Source: Pseudoips prasinana (taxonomy: Eukaryota > Arthropoda > Insecta > Lepidoptera > Nolidae). From it: a DNA stretch of 64,000 nucleotides. Positions 1 to 12,500 of this stretch are shown piece by piece. Location: positions 31,520,001-31,584,000 of the forward strand of contig OX621238.1 in NCBI GenBank assembly GCA_951640165.1, read 5' to 3'. Each line of letters opens with the position of its first letter. The stretch's first letter is position 1. Both the position numbers and the translations under genes were made by a program. The notes below the pieces were generated by a model. It did not search any database. It saw nothing but the letters and a program-made list of their open reading frames with translations, and was not told the origin of the DNA.

Positions 1-387
1 GCCCGTAACATTTCATCTCGACTCAAATGATGGCGTGGCATGACGCTAAAAAGCTTACACAACCAATTGAGAAAAGAAAATAAAACAATTTATCAGGTTT
101 TCTTCAATTAACACGCAAAAAAAATTTTAATGCAACTTCTTGAAATTAGATACAACTCAAGATTGCGCTGTGCTTTGCGTGTTTTCATTTGTTTCTCATT
201 TTAATTTTTGAATAAAGAATAGACAAGGTTTAAATCTGTAAATAAACTTTTTAAGGAAACTAAATAGGTTTTAAACAATAAAGCCATGTTTGATTTCAAA
301 ATAACGTATCCCTAGACTTTGTTGATGTGTGTACTCTTTTGTGTTTCTGTTTTAATCTTTTATAACTTTTTTTGTAATTTCCAAAAG

Positions 388-510
388 ATGCGGAGGAAAA
401 CACGCAAACACCTGAGACGATAGTACAACGATATCATAGGACCATTGATGCTTCCTGTTGCACTGCTGTACCTCATTCAAGATCGTTAACATCACCACAG
501 CTACAACACA
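388..510 (+). CDS. Exon of the phase-1 gene (first seen in window)
   Basis: The acceptor is TTTCCAAAAG before 388 and the donor is A|GTACGT after 510. It is 123 nt, phase 1 in and out, open only in the frame that starts [17 protein letters not shown]. Positions 1-387 upstream show no recognisable exon and are taken as intron. Confidence 0.65.
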
Positions 511-3500
511 GTACGTTTAAGATGTCCAATATTATTTATCTCATTGCCTTTCTAACTGACTTCAAGGAGGAGGTTCTCAGTTCAACTGTATTTTTTGTTG
601 CTACGTTAGAATTTTCAACTGGGTCGACCGATTTGGATGATTCTTTTTTAATTTTAAGTTATGCAATCTTTGACCTGATACCTCCCGGGTACTTAACTGG
701 TCTTGCACATTGACATTAATGGGAGGAAGGGTGATGTGTAATTGGTCCTTCTTACAAATTTACTTTTTAACCGCGTCAACTACCGCTCGTTTCCTCTTCT
801 GTGCTCTACAGTTGCCTAACACTTAAAGCTACGGTGCATCGTTCTACTGCCCATTCCAAGTACAAAGATGTTTTAACATTGTTTAGAAACCGCCAGTCTC
901 TGTAGTATGATATACAGACGTTTTATACATCTCTGTGGGGGTGATTGAGTATAGCAAAATAAGAGATAATGTGTGAATAATAATAAGCATACGGGAGAAG
1001 GATAGTTTGAATTATAGCGGCCAAGTGCGAGTTGGACTCGCGTACGAAGGGTTCCATACTATCTATAAAAACGGCAAAAAAATATTTAATTATCAATTTT
1101 TGCCCTTGTGGTGACGGCGAAGAATATCATCACCCCATGTTATCCCGTGGGGGGCGTAGAAATCGTCCCGAGGGAGTACTTAGTAGAGAACAGACGGCAG
1201 AGATTTTCTGTTAACTATGACCATCAAACTGTGATCGCCATCCAATCTGCCAAGCGTGGCGATTATGGCATATCCCCCCATTCTTTGGGGAGGCTTTTGT
1301 CCAGTAGTGGACGTAATTTGGCTAAAATGATGATGATGATGATTTATTTTTAAATTGAATATATAACTAAATATTCTGTGAATATTGCAAGCGTCTACAT
1401 GTTGCCGTCGTCAATATGGACCAAAAATTTGTAAATATATCACATTTGTTGTATGAGAAAGCCCTCATACAACAAACGTAACAATTAAATATATGTATGT
1501 TATTCTGTATTTTTGTTATTTGTGGTTATAGCTAAAACAGAAATACGTCATCTTTGAAAATGTCAACAGTCCAACCGACGTATGTGGCACACGGACATAC
1601 AGACGGGTGACAGACGGACTGACAGACAGACAGCGGAGTCTTAGTAATAGCGTCCCATTTTACACAACATATTTTGTTCCACTTTCCCCAGATATTAAAA
1701 TGTTTCAATTATATTTCTTTTTAGATTTAAATCGCCAGATAATATCTATATCTCGTCTTATTGGCAAAAAAAAGACTAGTTTGCTGGACCCATCGATGAT
1801 GGAACCTCCATCTCTTACTTGTGCTACCCTCTCCAGCAATCTAGATGCAGATAAATGGATCGATCGATGCAATTCCATGGAAAAAGGTTTCTAAGATTAT
1901 TATATAATTAGCTGTGCCCCGCGGTTTTACCCGCGTTAAACTTTATAAATTGTCACAGCTCCTCCCCGTAGGTGATAGCGTGATAATATGTAGCCTATAT
2001 GTTGACCCGACCTCTTAGTAATAATTCATGCAACTATATTTTTGGCATCAGTATAGATTTTAATTGACGCCCCAGGTATCTTTTAAAAAACATATTCAAT
2101 GTATAGTTTTGACTTTCCTACGATTTTATTATATGTTTAAATGTTGTTACTATATTTTTGACATCGAAATTATAAGTCAATGTATAGTAGGTAATCAAGG
2201 GCACGTTTTATGTTATAATATGAACCAAACGTATTTAAAAAATACAAAATTATGCAATTACGTTTTTGTAATTTTTTATTTACTGAACACTTTCATATTT
2301 TTTTTTATTTCGACAGTATGTATTTATACTCTGACCTACTTAGTATGTGTTTAAAATTCCGACGTTGTCAACTTCCATAGAATTTGTATGTGACTATGTT
2401 CCCTTAGTCTTCCTTTCTTACCTTAGTTTTAATTTGTAAATATAACTACTAAAAGCACAAGTTCCCGTTATTGAAAACCGCATCAAAATCGGATCATTAG
2501 TTTAGAAGATAGGTGGGAACATTACTTTGCACAAACGCACACACAAACATCTCTCACCCTACACGCATATATCTGCTCCGTTCCGTCGTGGGTAAAAATG
2601 ACTAACTATGACCATAAATTAATCTTTCTCCAAAATGTGAACCGTACTACTAACCACATTACTTTGAATGCTGTGGTGTGTATTTAAATGTTGCAACACT
2701 ACTTCCTATTCTATATATTATTTTTTATCTTATCTTTTTATCCTTTATCTTTTTGTGTTTGTTATGTTGGTAATAAATAAATATTAACAACGCACTAAGA
2801 TTTTACCAACCAACGAATTAAAAATATAGGTACTCGTAAGATTTTACCTCAAAATTCCGTGCAAATAATTCTGCGGGCAAGTTTAATATTACAAATAATG
2901 TTTTGACTATTTTACGAGAGCTCTCGCTCATTAAATATAAAAATATGATTGAAAATTAAAACATTAATTAACTTCGTTACAATTAGATTCAATTTTAATA
3001 TTTATTATTATATGTTTTAGTTTACCAATATGTGATCGGTCATGACTCTACAGGTTCTGGCAAATGTATAAGTTCTTCTAAATCTCAACTAGGTAAGTGT
3101 TTTTTTATAAGGTCAGTATTTTATGAACACTGCAAAATTAGAAGCCGGTTGTCGTGGTCGCTAAATGTTTTCTTTCACCTAGCAGGTCGTGGGTTCGATT
3201 CCCACCCACGACAAATATTTCTGTATGAACATAGCTGTTTGTCCTGAGTCTCGGTGTAATTATCTATAGTAGTAGTATGTATGTATTCAAAACAAAAGTA
3301 GTATTTATAATATATCAGTTATCTGGTTTCCATAATACAAGCTTTGCTTAGTGTGTGTGTGAATAATGTCTCAGGATATTATTATAACTGTATAACATGA
3401 GACACTATTTGAATATTTCTACACAGAAGTGTATTTTAGTAACGGTAAACTTTTTTGTGGTGGGTTGGGTATCACGATTCGGCCGCAGACGTTGTAAATT

Positions 3501-6500
3501 ACTATGACAGAGGGCGTGGACTACGATTATGTCCTATTTCTTAGGGAGTTACGACTGGTGAAATGTAATTCATGGTACAATGTACTTTTTATATATAAAC
3601 CATTGTTGTGAGATTGGAACCTTCCAATGTACTAGAAGAAGTCATTAAAGCTTACTGAGAATTCTACTATATTTTTTTACATTTTCAGGGCCTCCTACAT
3701 TGATTTTGTCAAAGGACAGCCTAGCTGACGTACTTCCAATAAAAAACAATCACGATTTTATTAAGAAAAAATACGATTCCAAAGAGATCGCAAAAAAAGA
3801 TACACAAAGAATAGTGGTCGATAATATCACATCAGGAGGTATGAAACGAGTTTCAGCCATACTTAGTATATTATTTTACGGTAGACTCTAGTTTCAGTTT
3901 CGTAAAGAAAGTCTTCGCTTCATTGTTGTTTTACAATTGTAAATCGAACCCCAAACACGTAGGCGCTGAAGTATAGTAGGCCTAATTTAAAAGATCACAT
4001 TTGACATCTGTCAGTTACTAGTAAAGTGAATTGTGTAATGACCTTATTTGGTAATTATTACCATAATGATAAATCGTAACTGAAAAAAAATTAAGTAAAT
4101 GTGCAGTTCTAACTACGAAAAAATGTATAATATACTATGCCCGCCGGTTAAGGTTACGTTGTTGAATTTTGATGAAGTATGAAAGTTATCTATTAAATTG
4201 GCCCTACTTTAGTAGCGACACGAATATCTTTTCACTGCGCCATGTGTAGTCTATTTCAAATGTGTATATACATATTGCCCTTTCCGGCGTAAAACTACTT
4301 ACGTGGACCAGGGTCTGTAACAAAGAAAGCCTTATTAGACCCCCTATAAAAGCAAACGTGACAATGTAACACTTTTTCGCTCAAAAGGCCCTTACAAAGG
4401 CGCAAAGTTTTGCCACGTCAGAGCCGCTGGCCGCAACTTATGTATACTGAAATAAGTTCTTGTGTGTAATTTTTGGTTTTACTACATTTTTCTGTGAACT
4501 TTTTGTATGTATGCATCCAATACACAATATGAAACCAGGGTAAAGATATCTAACAGTATTGTAACTCGGCCCTTTGTATGAAGTAATTACTGCAGCCGCA
4601 TGGTACGTAAACATGCATGGCTGTCCGGAGATAATCGACATTTTAGTATTTAAGACATTTTTATGCACATCTTTTCATGAATAAATTGAGATACTTGAAT
4701 TATGTAATTAAAGGTCGCCTTCAAAAAATAATATTTAATTTATGAGCCAAATTAAAAATCAAAGATGATTTTCCTATTCTAGATGAGACTAAGGTATCAA
4801 AAGATGTGAAAGAATCTATACTACAAGCTTGTCCAGATATTTCTGAAACAGGTATATTCATACCTAATATAAACCCTTTCTTACACAAGGATTATGCATG
4901 TATCTGATATTATCATCACAAACGTGACTATCACATCCAGTGTGGTTGCAAAGGGGGACTTTATCGGGCACAGTCGGAAATGGAAGTCTATGTAAGACGC
5001 GACGGTGTAATGATATCTGCATTCTTACGCCCGGTGATTTTGAAAATGTATTATTTGATTTATGGTAAATGTTCATATTTACTAAATTCCTACTTACTAA
5101 AGTCCATTTTAATGGGCCAAATATATAAATAAGTATTTTGTTTGCCTTACGTACGTTGTATCTGGCTCGTCCCTGACTTAGAAGGTTGGCCAGTCAGTTT
5201 ACGCACTGTAAGTCGTACATCGTACGATAGTTGACGTTTAATTGCAATGCCTTAGATACATACATACGATCATTGTGAATGAAGGGGTTTCATACGTTAT
5301 TTAAAGCCAAAGCATACTTTATACTTTTAATATTTTTGGCCAGCAATTTAGTTGCAACTCGCATGTTGCATCAGATCGCTCTAATCCGCACACATACAAT
5401 CGTATTTGCGGTAAAAGGTTTTAGAAATTCGATAAAATTACGAAATATTCATTATAACTATTCTCCATGCAGGTATAAAACGTAGTGCTTTTATCCTCTT
5501 TGTGTAGGTATTAATTTTTAATTGCTGTACGCTTCAATCAAATGTAGAAAGGCCCCAAGACCTAAAGCAGAAATATTAAAACGCGTGATTGTGATAAAAT
5601 GGTCGAAATGAAATTATCAATACAAAATGCAGCTGATATTCACTGATGGCTGATATTAAAAGTATATGTATGCAATGGCCTTTACTTGTGTACAATTAGT
5701 TATTCTACTAAATTTTCCCTCTAGCGTCGCCAATACGATCAAAGTCGTCCAAATTCAGTATAATAGTAAAGTTGGACAGCCAATTTAGAAATAAAAGTAA
5801 ATGTGTGGTTACAATAAACTTCACAAAATCGAAGTTCTTGGACTAGGTAGGCTTACGTTTTTTGTCGTATAACGTCGTAACTTTATAAGGTTAGTATGCA
5901 ATGTTTTATTATAAGTTAAGTATGAACCCTTTTTAACTATTTTTCAATTAATAGCTACGAATAATTTTGAGAATATTCGTAGTTTAAATGTAAAATATTA
6001 TCATAATTCTTACACTGACGGATGTAACCAACACTGCATATTGTTGAATAGAACTATGAATGTACAAGAAGATATTTAAATAAGCATTGGCTCTTACTTT
6101 TATACGCTTAGATAGAGGACACAGTACTTCTTAACAGAGGACACTTTCGTCGAAAACATGGATCACGACTATACAAAAAGGAATAGTACTCAAGGCGGCG
6201 AAAAAAATTGTTAAGAGCCAACGATTGATTATAAATTCAAAGAGTTGTAACTTTAAAGCAAGTTGCACATACTAAACAGCTATGCGCTGTTTTAAATATT
6301 ACATAATCCGGTCTACCGTGCTTCAGGCGGAACTGTTTGCTATATATGCGTATGCTTGGTACCTATTCATATTGTCCCTAGTGTCATTATATCTAGCTCT
6401 GGAGTAAAAGCAGTTTTGACCCGTCGTGAGATGTAGTGTCTGAAAAGACATTAACATGAATCTGTGTCCACCCCAACATTGTACTTTGTCAGTAAGAATT

Positions 6501-9500
6501 CAAAGTTTTAGTCTGATTTATCTAATACATTTACCTTCCATGGTTGCACTTAAGGTACGTGTATTTATGGCCTGTGGGCGTGGTTGGTAGATACGCTGCC
6601 TTTCACGCCGGAGGTCGTGGGTTCGATTCCCACCCGGGACAAATATTTGTGTGCATGAACATGTCTGTTTGTCCTGAGTCTGGGTGTAATTTATCTATAT
6701 AAGTATGTATTTACAAAAGAAAAATAGTATATGTAATATATCAGTTATCTGGTTTCTATAGTACAGGCTCTGCTTAGTTTGGGATCAGAAGACCGTGTGT
6801 GAATAATGTCCCAGGATATTATTATTATTATTATTTATTACAAATTACTACAATAATTGTTACTCTTTAGGTACGGAAACGGAAATGGGAATTTATCAAA
6901 GAAAATCTGTAAGTGTAGTGACGTCACGATGTATTTTACCTTCTGCCATACACTGTAATCGTTGTTCAAGAAAATCGACAAGATTTTCTGATGGTGAGAA
7001 CGTTATTCTACTTAATCACACTTTTTGTAAAGAGAAGTCCTAATTGCTAAGTAATCTATTATTTTAATTTTTTCTTTTAATTTTTTTCTTTCTTTAAAAT
7101 AAACTTTCTTTCATTGAATAAATTATATTATGTGTCTCCAAAATTTCCATTAAAATGCTATAATATCGTTTTTATTTAATACTAGCTGTGCCCGCGGTTT
7201 TACCCGCGTTAAATTTTATAGATTATAGCCTATATGTTAATCCACGGTGTCAACTAACTCCATACCAAATTTTATCAAAATCGCTCTAGCCGTTTAGACG
7301 TGAAAAAGTAACAAACATACACACTTACAAACTTTCGCCTTTATAATATTAGTGTGATTAATGGGACTATGAGAAAAATTTAAAATTGATATGCAATATA
7401 ACAAACAAATAGATAAACTATTATAATATTCGTTTGGATATGAATTTAAATACATGGGCGTTTGAAACTAACTAAAATATTCGAAATTAGATAATCAAAT
7501 ATCGCTATGCGATGGAATTTGATCCATGCTTATAGTATTCATATTATTTTTCATATTCATTTATTCAATAACAATTTAGATTGTATTTGAACATTTACAA
7601 AATAATTTAATTAATTAACATAATATAACATACATAACAAGTCATTACACATAATAATAATTATAAAATTTTGTCAATATAAACATAATCATAATTTTAA
7701 AAATGTAATTCATGTCACGAACTTAACAATAATAAATATGTACAAGGGGTCATAGTATGTCAACAATTTCATTAAATTAAAACAGAATTAAATAGGTAAC
7801 AGTCCAATAAATTATATTAATAATATTCCATGTTCTATATCAATTTCAAAATCATAACTCATCTATAGTGTACAGACATTTGTCCAATAGGAAGGATTTA
7901 AGACGCGTACTAAAAGAATTTTTATATAATATATTTTTTAAGTCCTGCGGTAATTTATCAAAGATTTTAATAGCTTGATACTGTGGACTATGTTAAACTA
8001 TGTTACATACCGGAAAAATCTTACTTACAAAATCTTTTCTGCGTGTGTTTTCTCTCACTAATCGGTCCTCGTTTGTCTCATATTTATAGATATGTTTTTT
8101 AAACGATATTAATAACACTAACACATAAAGACTTGGTACTGTTAGGATGCCCAGATTCTTAAAATGAGGTCGGCAGCTTTCTTGCTGTGGGATACGGACA
8201 ATGGTTCTAATACCTCTTTTTTGTAAAACAAAAGCCCTTTGACAATTGTATGGGGTAATAGTTATAAACTATTACCCCAAAACTGTATGCTATATCTTAA
8301 CTTAGATTCTATAAGGGCATAGTAAACCATTTTAAGTGATTTATACTTACTTCGTCCCTCAGTATCCTTAAAACATAACACGCAGAAGATATGAATGCGT
8401 CCAGTGATTCTAATTCCCTTTTCCAGTTTAAAAGTTCGTCTATGAATATCCCGAGAAACTTTACTTCACTGACAAGTCCAATCTTGACTTTATTTAATTC
8501 TATGTCCATAGTATCATTATGTCGTGAAGTTGTTTTAAACAACATTATATTCGTCTTATTAGCGTTTATTATGAGTTTATTGGCATTGAACCAGTTATAA
8601 AAAGCTGTCAGAGCCGCATTTACCTTCAAAGTAAGCGTTGGAATGTCATTTGCTGCGACTGTGGCATTTGTGTCATCCGCAAACACTACTAGGTGCACCT
8701 CGGGCATTAATTTCCTCACATAGTTAAATAAGTCATTTGTAAACAAAATGAATAATAAAGGTCCTAAGACTAATCCTTGAGGTACACCAACAGAAATATT
8801 TGACAAAGAAGACCTGAAATTCTCCTTTTTTCCATTTGTTAGTGTTTTATGTACTTCGACAAACATTTTGCGGTTCCTTAGGTAAGAAGAGAAAAGTTTC
8901 AGAGCTGTACCCCTTACGCCATAGTGTTCCAATTTAGCTATTAACAAGTTATGATCAATAGTATCAAACTCAGAGCTTAGATCGAGGTAAATACCCGCTA
9001 CCCTCATTTTATAATTTATTTTGTAAAGAACATCGCTTACTAAGGCAAAAATTGTCGTGCTCTGTTGAATCAAAGTTAGAGCATCATGATGCAATGTTTC
9101 TGCAGAACTGTCTTGGTTATTAAATTGTTTTACAAAAATTTCAGCAATTTCTACCGGGTTATCTAATACTTGATTTTTAAATTTCAATCTAATTTCTTTT
9201 TTCTTTTGGCTTTAGTCTATTAGTACTATTATTTATTACCTTCCAAATGTCCCTGTTTAAATTTTTTGATTTACTAATTTTTTCGCGTATAAAGTAAATA
9301 CAAATTTAGATACGCTTATGTATTTAATTCATATCCAAACGAATGTTATAGTAATCTGTCTGTTTGTCTGTTATTCTGCATATCTAATCAAGAATTTAGA
9401 ACAGAAGAAGACGTAGTTATCTACAACACGTCTAATAAGAAAATAAAAACCCTTAACATTTCTGAATAAGGGCAATTCGAAATCATAAATGCGTAACGAT

Positions 9501-12500
9501 ATTTTTTAAGTTTTATAAAGGTGTTGGTTATTCACATCTAAAACTAGCCTACATAGGATGATCGTAACTGATTGTCAACGTATGTTGTTTGTAACAATTT
9601 TCGTTGAAAGTATTTACTAAGCCACTATTTTGATTCTTTTTGATTTTACACATAATTGGGGAATTGTGGGAGGATATATTTTATGAATTTACGGGCTCAT
9701 ATGCCTCGAAATCTGCCTCTGTAATGAAAAATTCACTTTACAACTTTGATTTCAGTTTTCAATCTATGATTACATAAAATGAGGACAGCTTATTGTTTTT
9801 TATGGTATCATACTTGATTTGTCCAATAAGTTACCTAAATTATATTTTTTTCATGCATTCAGTTTACCAATTTATCGGCATGACTAATAAGTATTAGCCG
9901 AATACTGAAGAGTCAATCGTCACAAAGTAATAATACGATTATTTTCCTTGTCGACGGCATATAAAGTGTAGTAGAAATTCAATTTGAATTAATCACACTG
10001 AATGTTTACTACACTCAATGTTAAACGACATGTAAAACTAACACGAATAAAAGAGTGTAACATTTTGTAGCAACGTGAATAAAATAATGTAATATATTCA
10101 TGGGATAATTTCGGATAGGTCACAGCGCAAGGAGACAAAAACATCTCTTTTAGACGTCGCTATTCGGTTACCTGCTACATGAAATTGCTCGTAAGCCTAA
10201 GATAACAATAACTTAATGTCTAGATACTGTATTTTCTTTATCACCATGGTAATCTAAATTTGAATAAGTGATAACAATTTAACATTGTAGATTCTTACTA
10301 TGTTATAGAATGTTTGTTGGTGTACGGCGCGCCGCGCTGTGTTGTGCATAAAAGTAGTGTTGACGCAGGCGTGCAGATAGACACTCCTAACAGATATATG
10401 AGTAAGTAAAATTGAGTTTCTAGAACCACAATTTAATTCTAACATTTGTATACGATTAATATCCGCTTGAGTGCGCAATGGTAGTTTGCTACCATTTTGG
10501 ACTATACCGTAGAGTGCGCATTGGTAGTTTACTACCATTTTGTTCGGCGCCAAACTGAGGTTCGTTTTAGCATCTAATTATAATCCATCTCTTTCATCCA
10601 CACGGATACTTATGTATCTGTTTCATTAAACACTTATCTATGATTGCTTAAAATTGTATAACAATACCATACTCGTTGTAGAACATTAAAAAAAAAATAC
10701 TTTAAGTGTCGCTCTCGGCTGTAGTTCGACGCAAGTGGCTAGTTAAGTGTACGCAAGTTCTTGTGACCTCATTGTCTGATGCTATTAAGCGTTTATTTTG
10801 TAACTTTTTGACACCAAACAGTTAGTTGAAGTGGTATCCGTGTGCAAAATTAATAAAACTCTATTAAATAAAAACAGTTGTGTGGTTTGTGACGTGATCA
10901 GAAACTGACCTAAAGACTTTCTGAAAATGGTAGTACCTACAAAGAATCTCAAATGTTTGTGTTATTGTTTTATTTGAATATCATTATTTTCACAAAAATT
11001 GTGTACTATAAATCTAGCTTTTAAGTAGTGAACATATTTTGAATATACCTTTAAGGATTACGAAGTTATGATGTTTTTAATTTAGGTTAAAAATATCTCT
11101 CCTCTCGGCAAATTTGTACAAACAGTATTATGGATAAAAAATAATATTTTTATACTATTAATTATGTGTTTTATTTTTTTTTGTATGAATATTTAACTCT
11201 TTCACTATATAAACAAATAAAATGCATAGGTAAAAGATCTACTTTCGGAAATAAAAAATAATAAAGTTCTACTTTCATAATATTTACGATACGTTCATGT
11301 TCCAGCCTACTTATCTAAACAAACAAACGTTATATTGAAGTAGTTTTAACATCAATAGCAAGGTTGACTCATGAACTTTAATAATAACAACACTTCAAAA
11401 GGGTCTCGAGTTTTTATAACAACAAAAACCATTGATAATCAGAACTCAACCATACGCGCTAAGTCATGACGTAATCGGTGCGCATTCTACGGTATTGATA
11501 ACGCCCGGCTTGCACACTCAAGCGGATATACAAATATGTGTGTGAGTTAGTAGCAATGTGAGTAAAGCATAATGCACGTTTTACTGTCACACCCGTAGTG
11601 AGAATTATATAATACATTGATTCGTATATATGCACCTAAACAACGGTGATTTTGAAAATGTATTATTTGATTTATGGTAAATGTTCATATTTACTAAATT
11701 CCTACTTACTAAAGTCCATTTTAATGGGCCAAATATATAAATAAGTATTTTGTTTGCCTTACGTACGTTGTATCTGGCTCGTCCCTGACTTAGAAGGTTG
11801 GCCAGTCAGTTTACGCACTGTAAGTCGTACATCGTACGATAGTTGACGTTTAATTGCAATGCCTTAGATACATACATACGATCATTGTGAATGAAGGGGT
11901 TTCATACGTTATTTAAAGCCAAAGCATACTTTATACTTTTAATATTTTTGGCCAGCAATTTAGTTGCAACTCGCATGTTGCATCAGATCGCTCTAATCCG
12001 CACACATACAATCGTATTTGCGGTAAAAGGTTTTAGAAATTCGATAAAATTACGAAATATTCATTATAACTATTCTCCATGCAGGTATAAAACGTAGTGC
12101 TTTTATCCTCTTTGTGTAGGTATTAATTTTTAATTGCTGTACGCTTCAATCAAATGTAGAAAGGCCCCAAGACCTAAAGCAGAAATATTAAAACGCGTGA
12201 TTGTGATAAAATGGTCGAAATGAAATTATCAATACAAAATGCAGCTGATATTCACTGATGGCTGATATTAAAAGTATATGTATGCAATGGCCTTTACTTG
12301 TGTACAATTAGTTATTCTACTAAATTTTCCCTCTAGCGTCGCCAATACGATCAAAGTCGTCCAAATTCAGTATAATAGTAAAGTTGGACAGCCAATTTAG
12401 AAATAAAAGTAAATGTGTGGTTACAATAAACTTCACAAAATCGAAGTTCTTGGACTAGGTAGGCTTACGTTTTTTGTCGTATAACGTCGTAACTTTATAA

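Larger units (their letters stand above)
7418..9351. mobile_element. 1.9-kb segment bounded by inverted repeats and containing a LINE RT fragment
   Basis: Positions 7418-7454 and 9319-9351 are inverted copies of each other around the core ATTCGTTTGGATATGAATT, with two or three small differences. The RT fragment 8309-9187 lies between them. A DNA element carrying a LINE insertion, or a foldback formed around a LINE, would both explain this. The right-hand repeat is also in unit 2 (about 13548-13580). Confidence 0.5.
5032..11642 (+). repeat. Tandem duplication, unit 1 (6.6 kb)
   Basis: Three blocks of this unit recur downstream in the same order and orientation: 5032-6732, 9117-10462 and 11526-11642 match 11644-13344, 13346-14691 and 14688-14804. 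In the lines I compared by eye there was no difference. Unit 1 additionally holds 6733-9116 (with exon 6871-6993 and most of an RT fragment) and the TIR element 10463-11525. Confidence 0.9.

Noticed and set aside
522..713. 63-codon plus-strand ORF after the first exon
   Set aside because: It starts downstream of a good donor (510/511), has no domain and lies in intron sequence; it may be the antisense of a decayed element.
9390..9470. Open stretch starting [16 protein letters not shown] after AATCAAG, as an extra exon of the phase-1 gene
   Set aside because: The frame enters in phase 1 but has no phase-1 donor before its stop, and the acceptor is weak.
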